A stretch of DNA of 32,961 nucleotides, from the NCBI GenBank assembly GCA_937957975.1, contig CALFFK010000094.1, positions 1 to 32,961 on the forward strand. The letters are read 5' to 3'. Under the pieces are notes generated by a model, which saw only the letters and a list, made by a program, of their open reading frames with translations, was not told where the DNA came from and did not search any database. Below are positions 8,279 through 15,923 of this stretch, one piece after another (the stretch's first letter is position 1; every line of letters begins with the position of its first letter). The position numbers and the translations under genes were made by a program. This DNA comes from an uncultured Neomegalonema sp. Lineage in GTDB: Bacteria > Pseudomonadota > Alphaproteobacteria > Rhodobacterales > Rhodobacteraceae.

Positions 8279-9051
8279 AGACTGTCCTTCTTCTTGCGGG
8301 AACTGCCGAAGCGAGGCAATTAGCGACAGCGTATTGCGCCCTTGCATCCCATGAGGTTGCCACGTCAGGAACGATATTTCAGCAAGATGCGCCGCCCGTT
8401 CGTTTGATTGCTTCGCTTGCAGGTGTTACGGCCAAGCCGCTGGCGTATTCTTGCGAGACGCGCAAGGGTGGATTCGACGGGGTAGGGGGGCTGCACGCTT
8501 ATCTCAAACGGGAGCGTATTGCAGCGGTCATTGATGCCACGCATCCCTTTGCGGTGGGTATGAGTCGGAATGCAATGGATGCCTGTGATGCGTTGGGCGT
8601 CCCCCTTTTGACGTTGATGCGTCAGGCTTGGGAGCCGATTGGCGACTGGCACAGTTTCGCGACGTTGGAGAAAGCGATTGCCGCTTTGCCGTTGGGCGCG
8701 CGGGTGCTGGCAACCACGGGGCGAAAGCATATCGATCCTTATATAGCGCGCGATGATCTGTATGTTTTCCTGCGAAGTGTTGATGGGCCTGACGTATTGC
8801 CCGCGCATATTGTGCCGATTGCTGTGCGGGGTCCCTTTACTGTTCATGCCGAAACCGCGCTGATGAAAGAGCATCACATCACGCATCTTCTGACCCGGAA
8901 TGCCGGGGGCGAATCGCGGGCGCGACTGGATGCAGCAGCATCCTTCGGATTGCCGATTCATGTTGTCGAGCGACCACCTCAACTTGCCGCAACCGTTGTC
9001 CATACCGTCGCGGATGCGCTTCATTGGCTGGATGATGTGCTTCGTGATTGA
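8275..9051 (+). CDS. cobK: Precorrin-6A reductase
   Basis: CobK/CbiJ reduces precorrin-6A (or the cobalt form) with NADPH. The 258-residue protein has the expected LLLAGTAEARQLA N-terminus, SLAGVT, the GGFDGVGGL segment, the DATHPFA motif and the C-terminal 'LLTRNAGGES'. The start ATG at 8275 overlaps the cbiD stop. Thirty-two bases after its stop the cobalamin riboswitch begins, so cobK is the last gene before the regulated part of the block. Confidence 0.95.
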   Translation: MKTVLLLAGTAEARQLATAYCALASHEVATSGTIFQQDAPPVRLIASLAGVTAKPLAYSCETRKGGFDGVGGLHAYLKRERIAAVIDATHPFAVGMSRNAMDACDALGVPLLTLMRQAWEPIGDWHSFATLEKAIAALPLGARVLATTGRKHIDPYIARDDLYVFLRSVDGPDVLPAHIVPIAVRGPFTVHAETALMKEHHITHLLTRNAGGESRARLDAAASFGLPIHVVERPPQLAATVVHTVADALHWLDDVLRD

Positions 9052-9083
9052 CACCTGCGGCGTCTTGTCAGACATCTGGTGAA

Positions 9084-9274
9084 CACGGTTCCGAAGCTTT
9101 CGCCCGCAAGCGACAGCGATGGATTGAAAGGGAACGCGGAACGGGCCGATCCATGTCGGAGGCCTGAAACCGTGACCGCCCCCGCGACTGTGAGCGGCGC
9201 GCATATTCCAGATGCCACTGGGAAACCGGGAAGGCGGGATGTGCCATGCGCCGCGAGTCAGGAGACCTGCCGTG
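9084..9274 (+). ncRNA. Cobalamin (B12) riboswitch
   Basis: The aptamer is recognised by its conserved blocks: the AAAGGGAACGCGG segment at about 9126-9138, CCCCGCGACTGTGA (the B12-box core) near 9182-9195, GCCACTGGGAAACCGGGAAGGCGG near 9214-9237 given here only as landmarks, and GAGTCAGGAGACCTGCC at 9255-9271. A closing helix P1 can be drawn between CACGG (9084-9088) and CCGTG (9270-9274). The length of 191 is normal. It lies directly ahead of the hupE-type gene, so coenzyme B12 is expected to repress that gene and those downstream. I could not resolve the L5 kissing partner by eye. Confidence 0.93.
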
Positions 9275-9291
9275 GAGACGACCCTCGCAAC

Positions 9292-9308
9292 CCCGTCGGA
9301 GGGACGGG
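9292..9308 (+). promoter_or_regulatory. Hairpin presenting the Shine-Dalgarno in its loop (riboswitch expression platform)
   Basis: CCCGTC (9292-9297) and GACGGG (9303-9308) form a perfect 6-bp stem whose five-base loop is GGAGG, an ideal Shine-Dalgarno 7 bases before the ATG at 9310. In cobalamin riboswitches a loop of the expression platform pairs with aptamer loop L5 when ligand is bound. A loop that is itself the ribosome site would give direct translational control. The geometry is seen directly; the mechanism is inferred. Confidence 0.6.
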
Positions 9309-9309
9309 C

Positions 9310-9954
9310 ATGGAGACTGATATGAAAAAAATTACTGGCCTTTCGGCCTTCGCTGCCCTGATCGCAACGCCTGCTCTGGCGCACCACCCGCTTGCGGGCG
9401 CGCCGATGGAGACGTTCAGCCATGGCGTGCTTTCCGGTATCGGACACCCGCTGCTTGGGTTCGATCATTTCTTCTTTGTCGTCGCTGTTGGCCTTGCTGC
9501 CGCGATGATCGGTCGGCTTTCGACTGCGCCCTTCGGCTATATCGCCGGAATGGTGGGCGGTATCGCCCTCGTCATGAGCGGTATTGCGTTGCCAGCGGTT
9601 GAGTTGGTGATTGCGGCTTCGCTGATCGTTCTCGGTGGCCTTGTTGCCTCTGGTACGCGCCTGACTACACCTGTCATTTTGACATTGTTCGCGGCGGCTG
9701 GACTGTTCCACGGTTGGGCGTTCGGTGGTGTTCTGGCGGCTCAGGAGGGCGGTGCGGCCAGCATGGTCTTTGTTGGGTATCTGCTCGGTCTGGCGATCAC
9801 GCAATATGCCATCGCGTATCTTGCGGGGCGGATGCTTGCATCCACTGACAACCTGCGCCCGCGTCTGGCCGGTGCTGTTGTCGCCGGTGTTGGTGCAGCC
9901 TTTATGCTAGAGAACATTGAGGGCATAGCATTTGCTGCGCTCGGCCTCGGCTGA
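9310..9954 (+). CDS. HupE/UreJ-family membrane protein, probable cobalt importer
   Basis: A 214-residue inner-membrane protein with an N-terminal signal-like segment (MKKITGLSAFAALIATPALA), then HHP and a conserved HPLLGFDHFFFVVAVGLAAA block, typical of HupE/UreJ nickel/cobalt permeases. About six hydrophobic segments follow, one carrying GLFHGWAFG with a further His. The ATG at 9310 has GGAGG 7 bases upstream; a second ATG at 9322 lacks one. B12-riboswitch-controlled HupE-type genes are accepted as candidate cobalt transporters, which fits the cobN, cobW and bluB neighbours. The metal is inferred from context. Confidence 0.85.
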   Translation: METDMKKITGLSAFAALIATPALAHHPLAGAPMETFSHGVLSGIGHPLLGFDHFFFVVAVGLAAAMIGRLSTAPFGYIAGMVGGIALVMSGIALPAVELVIAASLIVLGGLVASGTRLTTPVILTLFAAAGLFHGWAFGGVLAAQEGGAASMVFVGYLLGLAITQYAIAYLAGRMLASTDNLRPRLAGAVVAGVGAAFMLENIEGIAFAALGLG

Positions 9955-10627
9955 TCCGGTGATTGCGAGCGCCCTAGCTCACATCAACGCGGAACCGCCT
10001 GTTTTTTCACCTGCGTTCCGGCGTGAATTGGAAGTCCTGTTCCAGTGGCGCCGGGATGTACGGCGCTTCGAGACGACAGCAATTCCCGAACGTCTTGTCG
10101 CACAGGTGCTTCGTGCCGCTGCGTCTGCGCCGTCGGTGGGGTTGTCCGAACCATGGCGGTTCGTTCGTGTTGGGTCAGTGGCCGCCCGCAAGGCGGTCAT
10201 TAAAAATTTTGAAGAGTCGAATGCTCTGGCATTGGCCGCACAACGCCGTGCAAGGCGCGAACATTATGCGAGCCTCAAACTGGCCGGTCTGAATGAAGCG
10301 CCGGTCCAGTTTGCAGTCTTTTGTGATGAGGGAACTACACAGGGCAGCGGCCTTGGTGTTGGCACGATGCCGGAGATGCGTCGTTATTCTGTCGTTTGTG
10401 CGGTGATGCAAATGTGGCTGGCGGCGCGGGCGCGGGGACTGGGCATGGGGTGGGTTTCCATACTGGACCCAAATCGCCTCTCCCGCGATCTTGCTGTACC
10501 GGAAGATTGGTCGCTGGTGGCCTATCTTTGCCTCGGCTATCCGGTCGAAGAACATACCGATCCTGAACTTTCGCGCGCCGGATGGCAGGAACGCCAGAGC
10601 CTGCCTGACCGCGTGCTGCACAGATAG
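9932..10627 (+). CDS. bluB: 5,6-dimethylbenzimidazole synthase
   Basis: BluB breaks down reduced FMN with oxygen to make 5,6-dimethylbenzimidazole, the lower ligand of B12. The flavin-destructase signature is clear: RRDVRRF near residue 40, 'SAPSVGLSEPWRF', and 'GLGMGWVSILDPNRL'. Starts possible are TTG at 9932, with GAGGG 8 bases upstream and 23 bases of overlap with the hupE-type gene, or GTG at 9959 without a clear ribosome site; the TTG is preferred weakly. It is followed 7 bases later by cobW. An oxygen-requiring BluB agrees with the aerobic CobN route. Confidence 0.93.
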   Translation: MLRSASADPVIASALAHINAEPPVFSPAFRRELEVLFQWRRDVRRFETTAIPERLVAQVLRAAASAPSVGLSEPWRFVRVGSVAARKAVIKNFEESNALALAAQRRARREHYASLKLAGLNEAPVQFAVFCDEGTTQGSGLGVGTMPEMRRYSVVCAVMQMWLAARARGLGMGWVSILDPNRLSRDLAVPEDWSLVAYLCLGYPVEEHTDPELSRAGWQERQSLPDRVLHR

Positions 10628-10634
10628 TGAGCCA

Positions 10635-11702
10635 ATGGCCCAGAAAATCCCTGCTACCGTCATCACTGGCTTCCTTGGAGCCGGAAAGACAACCCTCATC
10701 CGCAACCTGCTACAACAGGCAAACGGCAAGCGTATCGCGCTCGTTATCAACGAATTCGGCGATATAGGTGTCGATGGTGATTTGCTGAAAGGGTGCGGTA
10801 TTGAAAACTGCACAGAAGATGATGTGATCGAATTATCGAACGGGTGCATTTGCTGCACTGTCGCCGATGATTTTATCCCGACTATCGAAACGTTGCTGGG
10901 CCGTGCCGATCCGCCAGATCATATTGTGATTGAAACCAGTGGTCTTGCGCTGCCCCAGCCTTTGGTACGCGCTTTCAATTGGCCTGAGATCAGAACCAGA
11001 ACAACCATAGACGGTGTTGTAACGGTCGTGGATGGCCCTGCATTGGCCGAAGGTCGCTTTGCCCATGATGAAGCAAGGGTCACGGCGCAGCGGGAAGCTG
11101 ATGAGAGCATCGACCACGAAACGCCGCTATCCGAGTTGTTCGAAGATCAACTCGCCTGCGCCGATATTGTCGTGATGTCGAAGAGCGATACAATGGAAGC
11201 GGGTCAGGCGGACGACACCGTCAACGCCCTTGAAGCGCGTACCCGTGATGGTGTGCGGTTGGTGCGTTCTGGAATCGATGGCCTTGCCCCTGCCGTTCTG
11301 TTGGGTCTTGATGCCGGAGCGGAGAACGATGTGGCTGCGCGTCACGAAATCCACCATCATCACCACGACCACGACGATGAAGACGATCATCACCATGATG
11401 ACGAGCATCAGCATGGCCATGACGAATTTGACAGTTTTGCCATGACCTTCGGCGAGCTCACGGATGTCGAAGCCTTTCGCGCAAAGGTCGAAGCCACAAT
11501 TCGCAAGCATGATGTTCTGCGCGTAAAAGGCTTTCTCGCAATTGAGGGCAAGCCAATGCGTATGGTGCTTCAGGCCGTTGGCCCCCGTATCGAAACCTAT
11601 TTTGATCGACCTTTTGGAAGCGATTCCAGGCAAAGTGCATTGGTCGTTATCGGCCTGCACGGCCTTGATGAAGCGGCTATTCGCGGGGAGTTGTTGACAT
11701 GA
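10635..11702 (+). CDS. cobW: CobW GTPase metallochaperone
   Basis: A 355-residue G3E-family GTPase thought to deliver cobalt to the CobNST chelatase. The Walker A motif GFLGAGKTT is at 12-20, INEFGDIGVD at about 39-48, and the CxCC metal motif CICC at 71-74. A His/Asp-rich stretch at about residues 236-262 probably buffers metal, and a CobW C-terminal domain follows. The ATG at 10635 was chosen because it precedes MAQKIPATVITGF; the longer frame lies inside bluB. It overlaps the next gene by ATGA. Confidence 0.95.
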   Translation: MAQKIPATVITGFLGAGKTTLIRNLLQQANGKRIALVINEFGDIGVDGDLLKGCGIENCTEDDVIELSNGCICCTVADDFIPTIETLLGRADPPDHIVIETSGLALPQPLVRAFNWPEIRTRTTIDGVVTVVDGPALAEGRFAHDEARVTAQREADESIDHETPLSELFEDQLACADIVVMSKSDTMEAGQADDTVNALEARTRDGVRLVRSGIDGLAPAVLLGLDAGAENDVAARHEIHHHHHDHDDEDDHHHDDEHQHGHDEFDSFAMTFGELTDVEAFRAKVEATIRKHDVLRVKGFLAIEGKPMRMVLQAVGPRIETYFDRPFGSDSRQSALVVIGLHGLDEAAIRGELLT

Positions 11703-12124
11703 TCCGTTTGGCCCTTCTTTTTGCTGTGATGGCCACAGTGCCCGCCTTTGCCGATGAAGAAAAAGCCCCGGAATCCGAGGCAGGAACTGCCTTCATACAA
11801 CATTGCCTCGCTGATGTTACCGAATCGCGCGTGGCACAGTTGAAGGAGAGAGTTCCCGACTTTACAGCCACGATGACCGATGAACAGCTTGCTGAAGGTG
11901 CACGGCAAAAGGCGATCCGCGTGTGCCCGTGCTTTCTGCACATTATTGCCGTTTCACCTGTGAGCGAGGGGGACACGCCTGAGGAAAAGGTGGCAAATGT
12001 CGTCGCATATCTTGATGCAATCCATGCGGATGAAAAGGCGACGATGCCCCTCATTCTTGGGACCGTGACGAAAAATTGTGGCGAGCGGTCGAGTGTGATG
12101 CCGGTGCGCTGGCTTGGACAATGA
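11699..12124 (+). CDS. Exported four-cysteine protein of unknown function
   Basis: A 141-residue protein with a clear signal peptide (MIRLALLFAVMATVPAFA, cleavage expected after residue 18). The mature part is acidic with four cysteines: Cys36, the pair Cys76 and Cys78 in RVCPCFL, and Cys127. I recognise no family. It overlaps cobW by ATGA and precedes cobN by 88 bases, so it is translated with B12 genes and lies under the riboswitch. A periplasmic metal-binding or disulfide role in cobalt acquisition is possible but is only inference from position. Confidence 0.75.
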   Translation: MIRLALLFAVMATVPAFADEEKAPESEAGTAFIQHCLADVTESRVAQLKERVPDFTATMTDEQLAEGARQKAIRVCPCFLHIIAVSPVSEGDTPEEKVANVVAYLDAIHADEKATMPLILGTVTKNCGERSSVMPVRWLGQ

Positions 12125-12212
12125 TGTGAAATGCAATAAAGGCGGGCATGGGATTGTCCCGGAAATGGGCATCGCCATGCAGATCTTCCACCTCAGTTAC
12201 GGTTCACATTAA

Positions 12213-15200
12213 ATGCATCTTCTCCTCGCGCAACCGGGGGAGGTTTCCGACGGTTCCGAAGCCGTCGATCTCGGCCAAACCCCTGCCGATGTTATTATTA
12301 TCTCTGCCGCCGATACCGATCTGGCGGCCTTGTCAGAAGCGCGGGGGGCGATGGCCGGGAAAGCACCATCCCTACGTCTGGCGTCGTTGCTGCACCTCGC
12401 GCATCCCATGTCGGTTGATCTGTATCTCGATCAGACGGCGACGAAGGCAAAGCTGGTCATCGCGCGGGTGTTGGGGGGGGAGGGATATTGGTCCTATGGT
12501 CTTGAACAGTTTGCCGCGCGCCTGAATGAGGCCGGGGTCGCGTTTGCGGCTCTGCCCGGTGACGATAAGCCGGATGAAGCGTTGCGCCGCGCTTCCACGG
12601 TTTCCGAAAACGATTGGCACGCGCTCTGGGCTTATTTCGTTGAAGGTGGGCCGGAAAATACCACGAATCTTTTGCGAATGGCTGATGCAATGGCGCGTGG
12701 AGTGGACACGCGCCCTGATCCGGCGCGACCTCTGTTGCGGGCCGGGGTGTATTGGCCGGGAGCGGGGATTGCCTCGCTTGATGCGGCGCGAACCGCATGG
12801 ACTGAAGGAGCGCCGGTCGTGCCGGTGGTTTTTTATCGGGCGTTGTTACAGGGCGCGGGATTGAATCCGGTGAATCGGCTGGTTCGGGCTTTGATGCAGG
12901 AGGGGGTGAATCCGTTGCCCGTTTTTGTGGCTTCGCTGAAAGACCCCGTTTCGGCGGCAACTCTTGCGGCCTTGTTTGAGCAAGCTCCGCCAGCGGCGGT
13001 ACTTAACGCCACTGGCTTCGCCGTTTCTTCGCCCCAAAATGCGACCCACACACCGACACCGCTGGATGCCCCGGGAGTGCCGGTGTTGCAGGCAATATTT
13101 TCAGGCGGCACAGAGGAAGCGTGGGCGAACGGGCTGAATGGGCTTGGTGCGCGGGATATTGCGATGAATGTCGCGTTGCCAGAAGTGGATGGGCGGGTAT
13201 TGACGCGCGCCGTCAGCTTCAAGGGAGAGGCGTATTTCGATGAAGCAACCGAATGCCGGATTGCGGCCTATCGGGCGGTCGGGGACCGGATTGCCTTTAC
13301 CGCAAAGCTGGCGGCGAATTGGGCGCGGTTGGGCAGAAAGGCGAATGCGGAAAAGCGGGTTGGAATCATCCTCGCGAATTATCCAAACAAGGATGGGCGG
13401 CTGGCCAATGGCGTGGGGCTGGATACGCCGCAAAGCTGCGTGGATATGCTCGGCGCTTTGGCAAGGGCGGGATATGCGGTCGATGGTGCGCCCGGTGATC
13501 CGGCGGCGCTGATGGCCACGATTCAGGCGGGGCCGACGAATTGGCTGACCGACCGCGCAACGAGGAAAGGTGGCGAGCGGCTGTCGTTGGATGCGTATCG
13601 CGAATTTTACGCTGCATTGCCATGGGATATGCGCCTGAAAATCGAGGAACGATGGGGTGTGCCGGAAGCTGATCCTTTTATCGATGAAGGTGGCTTTGCC
13701 CTTTCTATCCTGCGCTATGGGGGCGTGTGCGTCGGTATTCAGCCTGCGCGCGGTTACAATATCGATCCAAAGGAAACCTACCACGCGCCGGATTTAGTGC
13801 CGCCCCATAATTACCTCGCGTTTTATGCATGGTTGCGTGGAGAATTCGGAGCGGATGCCCTGATCCATCTGGGCAAGCATGGTAATGCTGAGTGGTTGCC
13901 AGGAAAAGCGCTTGCCTTGTCGGAAGAATGTTTCCCGGAGGCAGTGATTGGGCCGACCCCGCATCTTTATCCGTTTATTGTCAATGATCCCGGAGAGGGA
14001 ACGCAGGCAAAGCGACGGACTGCGGCGGTGATTGTGGATCATTTGACACCTCCCCTGACCCGTGCGGAGACCTATGGCCCACTGAAGGATTTGGAGGCGC
14101 TGGTCGATGAATATTACGAGGCCAGCGGGGTTGATCCGCGCCGTCTGATCCATCTGCGGGGTGAAATCCGTGCGTTAACAGCGTCTGCGGGGATTGATGC
14201 AGATGCAGGGATGGTTGCGGCGGATGATGAGGATGCGGCGTTCGCCAAGCTTGATGAGTATCTTTGCGAATTGAAAGAAGCGCAAATTCGCGATGGATTG
14301 CATGTCTTTGGCACGGCGCCGGAAGGGCGATTGGCAACTGATTTGCTGGTGGCGCTGGCCCGTGTGCCGCGTGGCAAGGATAAGGGTGGGGATGCCTCGT
14401 TGATCCGGGCGTTGGCCGTTGATTTCGGGATGGACTTTGATCCACTGGATTGTGCGATGGCGGAAGGATGGGGCGGTTCGCGTCCCGATGTTCTGGCGGG
14501 GCTGTCGGATGATGTCTGGCGCACGAACGGGGATACGGTTGAGCGGTTGGAGTTATTGGCGACAAAGCTTGTCGAGGAAGGGGCATCAGCTCCCGGTGAT
14601 GCCTCTGCCGCCGTTCTTGATTGGATCGGGACGGTGGCCCGACCTGCTCTCGTGTCCTGTGGCCCTGCGGAGGAACAGGCGGTTTTAAGCGGGCTTGATG
14701 CGCGCTTTATTGTTCCCGGTCCTTCCGGCGCACCGACACGCGGGCGGCCTGATGTCTTGCCGACGGGACGCAATTTCTTTTCGGTGGATAGCCGTGCTGT
14801 GCCAACCCCTGCCGCATATACGCTGGGGTGGCAATCGGCGGCGTTGCTGGTTGAGCGGTATTTGCAGGATCATGGTGACTGGCCCAGGGCGATGGTGCTG
14901 ACCGCGTGGGGCACGGCGAATATGCGCACAGGTGGCGACGATATTGCGCAAGGTCTTGCACTGATAGGGGTGCGCCCACAATGGGACGGCGCGAGCCGCC
15001 GGGTTACAGGGTTTGAGGTTATTCCGGCAGATATGTTGGGGCGTCCACGCGTGGATGTGACATTGCGCGTTTCAGGGTTCTTTCGTGATGCGTTTCCGGC
15101 GCAGATGGATTTGTTTGATAGCGCGGCGCGGGCCGTGATGGCGCTGGACGAACCGGAAGACCAAAATCCTGCGGCTGCCCGCTGGCGCTCGGAAGGGTCC

Positions 15201-15908
15201 GGGCGCGAGGCGGGGTATCGCGTCTTTGGCTCGAAACCGGGTGCTTATGGTGCGGGGTTGCAAGCCCTCATAGACGAGCGCCTCTGGTCAGATCGTAAGG
15301 ATTTCGCAGAAAGCTACCTTGAATGGGGCAGTTACGCCTATGGCGGCGGTGCGGCAGGCGAGGGCGCGCGAGGTGCGCTGGAGACGCGGCTGTCGCAGAC
15401 AGAGGCCGTTGTGCAAAATCAGGATAATCGCGAGCATGACCTGCTCGATTCGGATGATTATTATCAGTTCGAGGGGGGTGCGACGGCTGCGGTGGCGGCG
15501 TTATCGGGCCGTGAACCGACTGTCTATCACAACGATCATTCCCGCCCGGAACGCCCCGTCATTCGCACGCTGGAAGATGAGATTGGGCGTGTGATTCATA
15601 GCCGTGTGGTTAATCCGAAATGGATCAATGGCGTGAAGCGCCATGGTTACAAGGGTGCGTTCGAGATTGCGGCCACGGTGGATTATCTGTTCGCCTTTGC
15701 CGCCACGACCAAAGCCGTACGTTCCCGGCATTTTGATTTGGTCTACGAAGCGTTTCTGGACGACGACGACACGCGCGCCTTCATCGAAGAGGCCAACCCC
15801 GCCGCATTACGCGAGATCGCGGATCGTTTCGCCGAGGCGATGGAACGGGGTCTTTGGACCCCGCGCAGCAATTCAGCAACAGATCGGTTGGCGGCGCTAA
15901 AAACCTAG
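12213..15908 (+). CDS. cobN: Aerobic cobaltochelatase subunit CobN
   Basis: CobN is the large subunit that, with CobS and CobT, inserts Co2+ into hydrogenobyrinic acid a,c-diamide using ATP. The 1231-residue protein starts MHLLLAQPGEVSDGSEAVDL, the usual CobN N-terminus, and contains 'LIHLGKHGNAEWLPGKALALS', a family signature, plus 'SKPGAYGAGLQALIDER' and 'NPKWINGVKRHGYKGAFEIA' near the C-terminus. No frameshift is seen. cobS and cobT are absent here, as is common. The stop codon lies inside a strong inverted repeat that probably ends the operon. There is no obvious ribosome site before the ATG. Confidence 0.97.
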   Translation: MHLLLAQPGEVSDGSEAVDLGQTPADVIIISAADTDLAALSEARGAMAGKAPSLRLASLLHLAHPMSVDLYLDQTATKAKLVIARVLGGEGYWSYGLEQFAARLNEAGVAFAALPGDDKPDEALRRASTVSENDWHALWAYFVEGGPENTTNLLRMADAMARGVDTRPDPARPLLRAGVYWPGAGIASLDAARTAWTEGAPVVPVVFYRALLQGAGLNPVNRLVRALMQEGVNPLPVFVASLKDPVSAATLAALFEQAPPAAVLNATGFAVSSPQNATHTPTPLDAPGVPVLQAIFSGGTEEAWANGLNGLGARDIAMNVALPEVDGRVLTRAVSFKGEAYFDEATECRIAAYRAVGDRIAFTAKLAANWARLGRKANAEKRVGIILANYPNKDGRLANGVGLDTPQSCVDMLGALARAGYAVDGAPGDPAALMATIQAGPTNWLTDRATRKGGERLSLDAYREFYAALPWDMRLKIEERWGVPEADPFIDEGGFALSILRYGGVCVGIQPARGYNIDPKETYHAPDLVPPHNYLAFYAWLRGEFGADALIHLGKHGNAEWLPGKALALSEECFPEAVIGPTPHLYPFIVNDPGEGTQAKRRTAAVIVDHLTPPLTRAETYGPLKDLEALVDEYYEASGVDPRRLIHLRGEIRALTASAGIDADAGMVAADDEDAAFAKLDEYLCELKEAQIRDGLHVFGTAPEGRLATDLLVALARVPRGKDKGGDASLIRALAVDFGMDFDPLDCAMAEGWGGSRPDVLAGLSDDVWRTNGDTVERLELLATKLVEEGASAPGDASAAVLDWIGTVARPALVSCGPAEEQAVLSGLDARFIVPGPSGAPTRGRPDVLPTGRNFFSVDSRAVPTPAAYTLGWQSAALLVERYLQDHGDWPRAMVLTAWGTANMRTGGDDIAQGLALIGVRPQWDGASRRVTGFEVIPADMLGRPRVDVTLRVSGFFRDAFPAQMDLFDSAARAVMALDEPEDQNPAAARWRSEGSGREAGYRVFGSKPGAYGAGLQALIDERLWSDRKDFAESYLEWGSYAYGGGAAGEGARGALETRLSQTEAVVQNQDNREHDLLDSDDYYQFEGGATAAVAALSGREPTVYHNDHSRPERPVIRTLEDEIGRVIHSRVVNPKWINGVKRHGYKGAFEIAATVDYLFAFAATTKAVRSRHFDLVYEAFLDDDDTRAFIEEANPAALREIADRFAEAMERGLWTPRSNSATDRLAALKT

Positions 15909-15917
15909 CGCCGCCAA
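15888..15917. terminator. Bidirectional terminator spanning the cobN stop
   Basis: TTGGCGGCGCTA (15888-15899) and TAGCGCCGCCAA (15906-15917) form a perfect 12-bp GC-rich stem with the loop AAAACC. The cobN stop TAG is 15906-15908, so the hairpin includes the last codons of cobN and its stop. secDF ends at 15924 on the other strand, so one structure can end both convergent transcripts. There is no long T-tract on either side. Confidence 0.75.
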
Positions 15918-15923
15918 TGGACT

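Noticed and set aside
8365-9804. A 479-codon minus-strand ORF opposite cobK, the riboswitch and the hupE-type gene
   Set aside because: It is antisense to well-identified genes and to the riboswitch, with an Arg/Gln/His-rich composition typical of shadow frames.
11350-11430. CAC/CAT/GAC-rich tract resembling a microsatellite
   Set aside because: It encodes the His/Asp-rich metal-binding loop of CobW in frame, and the units are not a regular repeat.
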